From CAIMZW01 sp037135095 (GTDB taxonomy: Bacteria; Actinomycetota; Actinomycetes; Nanopelagicales; Nanopelagicaceae): a stretch of DNA of 40,782 nucleotides. Both the position numbers and the translations under genes were made by a program. The DNA lies in the NCBI GenBank assembly GCA_037135095.1, contig JBAXKZ010000009.1, forward strand, positions 1-40,782. Direction: 5' to 3'. Under the pieces are notes generated by a model. The model ran no database searches. It saw only the letters and a list, made by a program, of their open reading frames with translations, and was not told where the DNA came from. This document shows, piece after piece, positions 34,252 through 40,782 of this stretch (its first letter is position 1; every line of letters starts with the position of its first letter).

Positions 34252-36110
34252 CCACGCTAGAACATCAGGTTGGATCTCATCCAATTCCTAATCCACAGAA
34301 GAGTTTGATCACCAAACTTCATATGGGTACTGGATTGGTGATCGGTGCCATTTTCGCTTTCGGAACTTATTACTGGTTGCGCTCTGGCCAGGATATGACA
34401 GTCGCGCGGAATGTAAACAAAGTTCTTTTGATCTCTATGTTCATGTGGAGCTTCGGCTTCATGCTCGGCATTGGTGCTTTTATCGGGCCATTCCGATGGT
34501 TGATCGGAAAAGATTTAACCGCTGAAGAACAACTCTTTCTGGCCGGCGAAGGCCAAGGTGTCTCCCGATACTTCCGCTATTGCACCGACCATAAAGTGGT
34601 TGGTATTCAATATTTAGTCGGAGTAATGGCGATGCTCGGCGTTGGCGGCACGTTGGCAATGATGATTCGAACCAACTTAATCAGTCCTGGTTCAAAGTTT
34701 GTAACGCCAGTTATTTATAACTCACTGGTTGGTCTTCATGGAATCACGATGATCGTTGCAATGATTATCGTCTCTACTGGTCCTTTCGGAAACTTCATCT
34801 TGCCGATCATGATCGGTGCCCGAGATATGGCCTTTCCAAGACTCAATGCACTTAGCTGGTGGGTTCTCTTCACCGCCATCCCAGTTCTTTGCAGCGCTTG
34901 GTTCTTAGGTGGAATTCCTACTGGTTGGACCGCTTATGCACCTCTTAGCGTTCAAGCCGGGCCCGGAATGAATGCCTTCGTGGCAACCATCATAATCTTT
35001 GCAATCTCCACCGCTGTTGCAGGTGCCAACATCACCGCAACGGTTGTAACGATGCGCGCAAAGGGAATGAAATGGAACCGCGTCCCAATCTTCGTAATCG
35101 GCGCAACTATGTCGGTCGCCCTTGCTATCCCAGCTTTTCCAACCTTCATGGTCTCGATGATCATGACCGCTTTGGATCGAACTGCTGGAACTACTTACTT
35201 CGATGCAAATTTTGGTGGTAGTGGTTGGCTCTATGCCCACCTCTTCTGGATTATGGGTCACCCGGAGGTATATGTAATTCTGCTTCCTGGTGTCGCAATC
35301 TTGATGGAAGTTGTACCAGTCTTTGTACGTAAGCCGCTCTTCTCTTATACGGCCGCGATCCTTGGCTTTGCTGGAATCGCTGGACTTTCCGTCTTGGTAT
35401 GGGCACACCACATGTATATGTCTGGTTGGCTGCCAATGCTTAATGGTCCGTTTATGGTCACTACCGAGATGATCTCAGTTCCGACCGGACTGATCTTCCT
35501 GGTGGTCTTGGGAACGCTCTGGCGCGGAAAACCTTGGATGAAGCTTCCAATGCTCTCGGTCTATGCCTTCCTTTGGAATATGTTGATCGGTGGCGTTACT
35601 GGGGTTTACCTCTCTGACGTTCCAGCCGATAACTACCTCCACGGTTCCATGTATGTAACGGCGCACTTCCACTACACCTTGATGGGCGCTGCCTTAACTG
35701 GAGCAATCGCTGGGTTGGCATATTGGTTCCCGAAGATGACCGGCCGAATGCTTAATGAGCGAGCTGGTTATATTTCGTTCTGGTTTACCCAAATCGGTTT
35801 CCAGATCCTCTTCCTAGGAATGTTTATAGCCGGAGCCGAAGGTCAGCCTCGCCGAGTAGCGGATTACGCGGCGGTCTATCGCAACTCTGATCGAATCAGC
35901 ACCATAGGTGCTTACTTGATCGGAACCGGAATGATCACCTTGCTGTGGGCGGTAGTTCACTCCTGGCGCAAGGGAGCAATCGCTCCAATGAACCCATGGG
36001 GAGCTAAGACTCTAGAGTGGACCGTTCCATTCCCTGTCCCACTAGAGAACTTTGATGAAGCCCCGATAATCACTAGCGATCCATATGGATATGGAAGGAG
36101 CGAAAAGTAA
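34248..36110 (+). CDS. Heme-copper oxidase subunit I, A-type-like, lacking the K-channel lysine
   Basis: This is the catalytic subunit reducing O2 to water. It has 620 residues. Low-spin heme ligands are H164 and H475, the high-spin heme ligand is H473 (TAHFHY), and CuB ligands are H338, H387 and H388, with Y342 and E340 in HPEVY. D-channel residues N182, D193 and N200 (GARDMAFPRLN) and the RR pair 535-536 are present. The helix VIII motif reads VPTGLIF, with Ile416 where the K-channel Lys should be; Glu407 lies nine residues earlier. Two extra helices (about 24-44 and 57-84) precede the canonical first helix. The ATG at 34248 overlaps the subunit II stop; an upstream in-frame start lies inside subunit II. 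Confidence 0.93.
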   Translation: MTTLEHQVGSHPIPNPQKSLITKLHMGTGLVIGAIFAFGTYYWLRSGQDMTVARNVNKVLLISMFMWSFGFMLGIGAFIGPFRWLIGKDLTAEEQLFLAGEGQGVSRYFRYCTDHKVVGIQYLVGVMAMLGVGGTLAMMIRTNLISPGSKFVTPVIYNSLVGLHGITMIVAMIIVSTGPFGNFILPIMIGARDMAFPRLNALSWWVLFTAIPVLCSAWFLGGIPTGWTAYAPLSVQAGPGMNAFVATIIIFAISTAVAGANITATVVTMRAKGMKWNRVPIFVIGATMSVALAIPAFPTFMVSMIMTALDRTAGTTYFDANFGGSGWLYAHLFWIMGHPEVYVILLPGVAILMEVVPVFVRKPLFSYTAAILGFAGIAGLSVLVWAHHMYMSGWLPMLNGPFMVTTEMISVPTGLIFLVVLGTLWRGKPWMKLPMLSVYAFLWNMLIGGVTGVYLSDVPADNYLHGSMYVTAHFHYTLMGAALTGAIAGLAYWFPKMTGRMLNERAGYISFWFTQIGFQILFLGMFIAGAEGQPRRVADYAAVYRNSDRISTIGAYLIGTGMITLLWAVVHSWRKGAIAPMNPWGAKTLEWTVPFPVPLENFDEAPIITSDPYGYGRSEK

Positions 36111-36709
36111 TGAACACAGAGACTGAGTTTCATATCCATCACGATGCGCCAGAAGTTGTTGGTCGTCGCGAACGCCTTGGTGTTCGATTATTAATCGTTG
36201 CAGATGGTGCCTTCGTCTTCGGCATGATCTTCTCTTACTTCTATCTCCGTAACCTTGATGCGAACGGTGGTTGGCTACCAAAGGGTGCCCACTACTTAAG
36301 CGCGGCATCGGGTTGGATGACGGTTGTTCCACTGGTAGTTGCTGCTTCTGCTCATCGTATGGGAGAGCGTCAGCGCGAGAGTTTTAAAGCACTCTCAATC
36401 GTTACCTTGGTGGCGTTATTGCTGGGTGCTTACTACCAATGGCATCAATTAGCTCACATGCCATTTATTGTGAAAGATACTGGCATCTTCGAAGGTGGCT
36501 ACGCTTCAATGTGGCTGCTAATCGCGGGAGCTAACTTCTTCCACTTCCTGGTTGGAAGTTTCATCGCTTTGGGCTTGGTTCTACGAGCTCGTCGAGCAAG
36601 TGTTGATCCAATCCTTGAAACCTGGCGCCTGCGCACAGCTGGTTCTTGGTTTACTTGGATTGCAATCTCGGGTATCGCTTGTGCACTAACCACTACCTTC
36701 ATTAGGTAG
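36110..36709 (+). CDS. Heme-copper oxidase subunit III
   Basis: This 199-residue protein has five hydrophobic segments (about 25-46, 66-83, 93-109, 131-158, 175-195). It fits the short five-helix form of subunit III, with FVFGMIFSYFYLR and ANFFHFLVGSFIALGLV. It lacks the first two helices of seven-helix subunit III; the two extra N-terminal helices of subunit I may compensate, which is inference. Its ATG overlaps the subunit I stop by one base (TAATG). It is the last gene before a strong hairpin. Confidence 0.88.
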   Translation: MNTETEFHIHHDAPEVVGRRERLGVRLLIVADGAFVFGMIFSYFYLRNLDANGGWLPKGAHYLSAASGWMTVVPLVVAASAHRMGERQRESFKALSIVTLVALLLGAYYQWHQLAHMPFIVKDTGIFEGGYASMWLLIAGANFFHFLVGSFIALGLVLRARRASVDPILETWRLRTAGSWFTWIAISGIACALTTTFIR

Positions 36710-36719
36710 TTCTATTATC

Positions 36720-36761
36720 AAGAAATCCCCTGTGCTGCGGTGTCAGTGCGGGGGATTTCTT
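36720..36761. terminator. Bidirectional hairpin terminator
   Basis: An 11-base perfect stem (AAGAAATCCCC / GGGGATTTCTT) continues inward through about seven more pairs including G-U wobbles. It separates the convergent oxidase operon (+) and cydD-cydC-sco (-). The A- and T-rich stem ends give short U-tracts on both strands. Confidence 0.8.
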
Positions 36762-36764
36762 ATT

Positions 36765-37550
36765 TCAACTTACTTTTATGCCGGTTAGTTGGGTGAGCGC
36801 GCTCGTCACTGCATCAACGCTCCAAGAGGGCTCTTCTGGTTTTGCCAGATTATGTAAACCATCGCTGCTTAAGAAAGTCTTTAGTTTCGTTGGAATGACT
36901 CCACTTTGAGTTTTAGGTGAGCCAAGATCCAGCCAGCTCCAGGTTGATTTCGGGCCGACAATTAGAACTAAATCCGGATGCGTGTAATCAACAAAAACCG
37001 GCTTGCCAGTCTGCCAATCTTGCGGGGCAGCAGCTGCCTCCGCAGCGGTCCTAACCATTTTTTCCGCAGGAGCCCCAAAGTACTTCCAGAAAGAATTTAG
37101 ATCCGCTTCACTCGCTGTAGCCAAGGACCAACTGGTTTCACCAAAGAGCGCTTGGTAAGCCTTCAATCGAGATGGTGTGTCGGTAGCGGCATCGACAGTG
37201 ACCTCTAAAACTTTAACTTTACTCTTCAATGAAGTCTTCGCCACTGCGTCCGCGATGTCGCGCATATTGACCGATGTCATCGGGCAAATTTCTTGACAAG
37301 AGGTCAGAAAGTTAGCGATTACCACGGTCTGACCAGCCAAAGAATTTAAGGTAAAACTTTTCCCTGCTTGATCGGTCAATTTCAAATCCAAAATACTTTG
37401 CGGAATCTGTTCATTAAGAAAAGTGCCCCCACCGATCGCCGCAGTTGCTTGACCTTTGGTCGGAGTTGGCATCGGAACGACTTTCGCGCTCCCACACCCA
37501 GCAAGCAGGAGTACTGCAGTCCCGATCGCAATCGGGCGATAAATTTTCAT
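36765..37550 (-). CDS. Sco1/SenC-family copper chaperone lipoprotein
   Basis: Sco proteins deliver copper to CuA or keep its cysteines reduced. The 261-residue protein is a lipoprotein (lipobox LAGC, C19). A thioredoxin fold follows, with the copper-binding FLTSCQEICPM (C85, C89) and the conserved His in DYTHPDLVLIV (H191). It begins nine bases after the cydC stop, so it is probably transcribed with cydD-cydC although its client is more likely the CuA oxidase encoded on the other side of the terminator. Confidence 0.9.
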   Translation of the reverse strand: MKIYRPIAIGTAVLLLAGCGSAKVVPMPTPTKGQATAAIGGGTFLNEQIPQSILDLKLTDQAGKSFTLNSLAGQTVVIANFLTSCQEICPMTSVNMRDIADAVAKTSLKSKVKVLEVTVDAATDTPSRLKAYQALFGETSWSLATASEADLNSFWKYFGAPAEKMVRTAAEAAAAPQDWQTGKPVFVDYTHPDLVLIVGPKSTWSWLDLGSPKTQSGVIPTKLKTFLSSDGLHNLAKPEEPSWSVDAVTSALTQLTGIKVS

Positions 37551-37559
37551 AACGCTACT

Positions 37560-39131
37560 TTAGCTGAGATCGATAGCAAGGTGGGAGATCACGATCAATG
37601 TTTTACCTTTGCAATAGTTCGATACTCGACTAGCAATGCGTTGAGCTTGTTCGGCATCTAAATATTCAAAGGGTTCATCCAACAATACGTACGGTCTATT
37701 CCGCAGCAAGGTGCGTGCCAATTTCAATCGCTGCCTTTCGCCACCTGAGAAGTTATGGCCGTAGGCGCCAATGTGGGTATCTAATCCAACTTTCGAAATC
37801 AATTCCGACATTTCGACCAGTTCTAGCGTCGCCATAATTTCTTCGTCGTTCGCACTAGGGTTGCCAATCTTCAAATTTTCGCGGATTGAAGTAGCGAAGA
37901 GATGGTCTTGTTGCAACAGGATCGCGAACTTCTCAATTCGGTCTTCTGAACTTATCTCCGCAGCCGACTGTCCACCTATCGTGATTGTGCCCCGGAAATC
38001 TAGAAACCCGATAAGCGCATGAAGGAGGGAAGATTTTCCGGCGCCGCTCTTGCCTGAGATGACCAAGGGTCTGCCAATCTCGGCTCGACCTGAATAGGGC
38101 TTGATCTTGACCTTTGGGAGAAGTGGAATGGCGCTAGAAAACTCAACTAGGCCATTTGCAGGCTCTTTGATCGGGGAAAGGCCTTCAACAACTTCTAGTT
38201 CAGAGAGCAAGGCGTCGACGCTTCGGGCGGAGTTTAGAATCGTCGCAAGCCTGCTGAACGCTGCTGGCAGCCCAGTAAAGCCATCAAAGATGACCAATGG
38301 GAGCAACAGAACAACCGCCACATTTACGCCCGCCAGGCTCTTGTCGTGAAATAGGGCAACCGATGAAATAGCAGCTATGACCACCGAAAGACCAGTCGCT
38401 AAGTACTGCAGAAAGATTGCCAGACCGGAAGCTAACCCGCTCTTGACATCAATCCGATTTAATAATCTTTGCGCTCCAGCGATCTCACCTCGAACCGCCT
38501 TCTGATAACCAAATATCAGTGACTCTTGAACCGAGTCGCTGGCTTGAATAATGGCGTCAAAGATTCGCTCCTCTTCACGTCGCTGCCCCTCATTGGCGCT
38601 GAACCCGACGGCCACCAATGGGATAAGAAAGAGAGCAACAATAAAGATTGCCGCCAAAGTTATACCAAGATGTGGTGCCAACGTAAAAATGATTCCGAGT
38701 CCCGCAGTTCCGGAAACTAAAGCCCCAATCCATGGATTTCCAATTCGTAACCAAAGATCCATGAGCAATTCACTATCGGCAACCATCCGACGCAAAACTT
38801 CACCACGGCGAAGGATCGCAAAATACTGAGGTAGCTGTCCTTCCAATTTCAAGTAGAGCCCAACACGAATCTTGGTCAGAGTTCTAAGAGCGCTGTTGTG
38901 TTCAATAATTCGAGCTGCATATCGCAAAACACCACGCGAAAGTCCAAAGAAACGAACTGAAACAATCGCAACCTCTAAAACCATAATTGGTGGTCTCAGC
39001 GAGGCCATCGAGATTAGCCACGCGCTGCAGGCCAATAATCCGACCGCCATCGCCGATGACAAACCACCGATGGTTGCGCCAACTAAAATTCTGGGTGCTT
39101 CGGGGAGAATGAAGCGCTTTAAACTCTTCAT
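37560..39131 (-). CDS. cydC: Heterodimeric thiol exporter subunit CydC
   Basis: CydDC exports glutathione or cysteine and is needed to assemble cytochrome bd. The 523-residue protein has six membrane helices (about 15-280) and a C-terminal ATPase: Walker A GKSGAGKS (360-367), signature FSGGERQRLKLARTLL (461 on), Walker B YVLLDEP (481-487) and the H-loop VISH near the end. It stops shortly after the H-loop, so it is slightly short. Its ATG overlaps cydD by four bases. CydC rather than another ABC exporter half is inferred from the pairing and the RFFGLSRGVLRYAARIIEHNSALR segment. Confidence 0.88.
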   Translation of the reverse strand: MKSLKRFILPEAPRILVGATIGGLSSAMAVGLLACSAWLISMASLRPPIMVLEVAIVSVRFFGLSRGVLRYAARIIEHNSALRTLTKIRVGLYLKLEGQLPQYFAILRRGEVLRRMVADSELLMDLWLRIGNPWIGALVSGTAGLGIIFTLAPHLGITLAAIFIVALFLIPLVAVGFSANEGQRREEERIFDAIIQASDSVQESLIFGYQKAVRGEIAGAQRLLNRIDVKSGLASGLAIFLQYLATGLSVVIAAISSVALFHDKSLAGVNVAVVLLLPLVIFDGFTGLPAAFSRLATILNSARSVDALLSELEVVEGLSPIKEPANGLVEFSSAIPLLPKVKIKPYSGRAEIGRPLVISGKSGAGKSSLLHALIGFLDFRGTITIGGQSAAEISSEDRIEKFAILLQQDHLFATSIRENLKIGNPSANDEEIMATLELVEMSELISKVGLDTHIGAYGHNFSGGERQRLKLARTLLRNRPYVLLDEPFEYLDAEQAQRIASRVSNYCKGKTLIVISHLAIDLS

Positions 39132-40762
39132 ACGCGCAACTCAAATGCATTGGCATTTTCGCCAGACATTAAATTGGCACGATGAGAAACCAAGACAACA
39201 ATTTTTCCACGTTGAATCTCTTCAGTAATTGCTTGCTCGATATCGGCTTCACTAACATCATCGACCGACGCGGATGGTTCATCCAAAATTAGAATACTGG
39301 CCGGTTTTAATAAGGCTCGAGCTAAAGCAATTTTACGTTTCTGACCAACCGAAAGGGTCTCGGTTATAGTTCCTAACTTTGTATCCAACCCGCTAGGAAG
39401 ATCACTTGGCACTAACCCAACTCGGCTTAATTGCTGAACCAACTCATAATCACTAGCGGAGGCTTCTCCTTGTAGTAAGACTTCACGGACTGTCGCCGCA
39501 GGAAAATTTACTTCTTGAGGTAACCAGGAGATTTGCTGACGCCATTGCGTGGGGGCTAGGGTCCTTATTTCACGCTCATTTTGCTCAGATCGGATCCGAA
39601 CCTGTCCAGTGAAATTATCGTTAAAGCCTAAGATAATTGAGAGAAATGTGCTTTTGCCTGCCCCCGATGGTCCTGTAATCAAGTTGACTTGGCCTGCGTT
39701 GATTCGCCCGCTGGGAATGAGAAGCTTTTCTCGGCCTGGAAATTCCACGGTGAGTTGATCCCATTCAATCTCGGAGACCGTTTCAATAACTTCAACTCCA
39801 ACAATTTCTGGCTCTTCCAGTATTGCAAAGATTCGATTTGCAGCTTCCACGCCATCTGCGGCGGCATGGAAAAAGAGCGCAACCTGACGGATTGGCCAGT
39901 AAACCTCGGGCGAGAGAACCAGAATGAAAAGTCCGGTTCGAAGTGATAGCCCACCATTGACAAGACGCAGCCCGATCGAAACTGCAATCAGAGCTACAGA
40001 TAGTGTGGCGATAACTTCCAATGCGAGCGAGGAGAGAAAAGAGACTTTCAGGACTTTCATGGTTTCGGCACGGTATCGCTCGCCAACCTCTTCAAGACGA
40101 TCCTCTTGTTTGCGAGATCGACCAAATACTTTCAACGTTGCTAAGCCGGAGAGCAGGTCAAGAAAATAGCCACTGAGAAGTGACATCGTCTGCCAGCGCT
40201 TCTCGGTTGCAGTTCCAGTAAAGCGACCAATCAAAATACCAAAAAGCGGGATCAACGGGACCGTAAATAGGACTATTACTCCAGAGGTCAAATCTTTCTC
40301 GGTGATGGTTAAGCCGACCGCCAGCGGAACTATCGCCGCTATAAATAGTTGAGGGAGAAAACGGGAAAAGTAAGAATCTAAATTATCAATCCCTCTGGTT
40401 GCGAGCAGTGAAATAGTGGCTGGGCCTTCTTTGAAGATCGCGCGAGATCGACCATCCAAAATTTTGTCCAACAACCCAAATCGAAGTTCATTGCGCATTC
40501 GGGTACTTGAATAAGCCGCCAAGTATTCGGCGGCGATACTTAATAATCCACGAAGGGTAAAAAATGTGAGAACGAGGAAGAAGCGGTTGCGAAGTTGGCT
40601 TACGGTCGCATGGGATTCAAAGATTCGACAAACCAGGTCAGCGATTGCCGCACTTTGCAGAATTATTAGCAGCGCATTTAACCCCGCCAGAATAACTTCG
40701 GCAAAAATAAATCCGCGGCTACTTCTGGAATATCGAAGTAGCCGCGGATCTAATGGTTTCAC
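39128..40762 (-). CDS. cydD: Heterodimeric thiol exporter subunit CydD
   Basis: CydD pairs with CydC. The 544-residue protein opens with KPLDPRLLRYSRSSRG, typical of actinobacterial CydD, has six membrane helices (about 17-300), then the ATPase domain with Walker A GPSGAGKST (364-372), Walker B LILDEP (491-496) and the VSHR H-loop. The signature reads LSVGQKRKIALARALL (470 on), with Val for the usual first Gly of LSGGQ. The start is GTG at 40762; the frame stays open upstream to the window edge, so a longer N-terminus is possible. cydA-cydB would be expected upstream, outside the window. Confidence 0.88.
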   Translation of the reverse strand: MKPLDPRLLRYSRSSRGFIFAEVILAGLNALLIILQSAAIADLVCRIFESHATVSQLRNRFFLVLTFFTLRGLLSIAAEYLAAYSSTRMRNELRFGLLDKILDGRSRAIFKEGPATISLLATRGIDNLDSYFSRFLPQLFIAAIVPLAVGLTITEKDLTSGVIVLFTVPLIPLFGILIGRFTGTATEKRWQTMSLLSGYFLDLLSGLATLKVFGRSRKQEDRLEEVGERYRAETMKVLKVSFLSSLALEVIATLSVALIAVSIGLRLVNGGLSLRTGLFILVLSPEVYWPIRQVALFFHAAADGVEAANRIFAILEEPEIVGVEVIETVSEIEWDQLTVEFPGREKLLIPSGRINAGQVNLITGPSGAGKSTFLSIILGFNDNFTGQVRIRSEQNEREIRTLAPTQWRQQISWLPQEVNFPAATVREVLLQGEASASDYELVQQLSRVGLVPSDLPSGLDTKLGTITETLSVGQKRKIALARALLKPASILILDEPSASVDDVSEADIEQAITEEIQRGKIVVLVSHRANLMSGENANAFELRV

Positions 40763-40782
40763 GGATGTATTTTGTCCAAAAC

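Noticed and set aside
34905..35411. Long open frame antisense to oxidase subunit I (168 codons)
   Set aside because: Low-complexity, His/Asp/Cys-rich translation without family similarity. It lies fully inside a strongly conserved gene and arises from its codon pattern.

Overview
The window looks like a chromosomal segment from a small-genome actinobacterium (Actinomycetota). The evidence is the gene order: radA, clpC, argA, lysS, coaX, panC, folK-folB-folP-folE, ftsH, hpt, tilS closely follows the Mycobacterium/Streptomyces chromosome. Actinobacterial protein types are also present: Rv2747-type ArgA, GuaB1, MetZ, a RipA-like NlpC/P60 protein and CydDC. GC is near 50% by eye, genes are packed with 1- to 8-base overlaps, and several promoters look leaderless. 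That points to a streamlined lineage, perhaps freshwater Nanopelagicales-like, but the lineage is inference. I see no rRNA, tRNA, CRISPR array, insertion sequence or prophage. No gene-free stretch exceeds 300 bases.

Layout. 1-1801 (+): the 3' part of radA and a small DUF4242 protein with a palindrome upstream, ending in a bidirectional terminator. 1850-19534 (-): one long co-directional run. It contains an ABC exporter pair, an NlpC/P60 hydrolase, tilS-hpt-ftsH, the translationally coupled folate genes, panC, nadB-nadC, coaX, lysS, argA and clpC. Compared with the mycobacterial order, panD is absent between panC and coaX and nadB-nadC sit there instead, while argA occupies the lsr2 position. 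19565-25373: metZ (+); EamA transporter, dacB and ctaB (-); a SpoU-type RNA methyltransferase (+); a TPR protein (-). 25466-28943 (+): a stop-start-coupled envelope cassette of Tat-exported polysaccharide-deacetylase-like protein, secreted beta-propeller and MprF-type aminoacyl-lipid synthase, facing a membrane-anchored esterase (28949-30046, -). 30105-31541 (+): guaB1.

31542-40762 is respiratory. ctaG and a small membrane protein (-) diverge from a four-gene heme-copper oxidase operon (+) across a shared dyad. The oxidase operon encodes a cupredoxin-like subunit with a degenerate CuA motif, a true CuA subunit II, subunit I and subunit III, and ends in a strong hairpin. Opposite it lie cydD-cydC and a Sco lipoprotein (-). 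Heme O synthesis (ctaB), copper delivery (ctaG, sco) and cytochrome bd assembly (cydDC) are thus within 20 kb.

The most unusual material is the oxidase. Subunit I has all metal ligands and the D-channel residues but lacks the K-channel lysine, carries two extra N-terminal helices, and is encoded with two subunit-II-like proteins, one of which has lost the CuA histidine. The envelope cassette, with a rearranged deacetylase active-site motif, is the second candidate.
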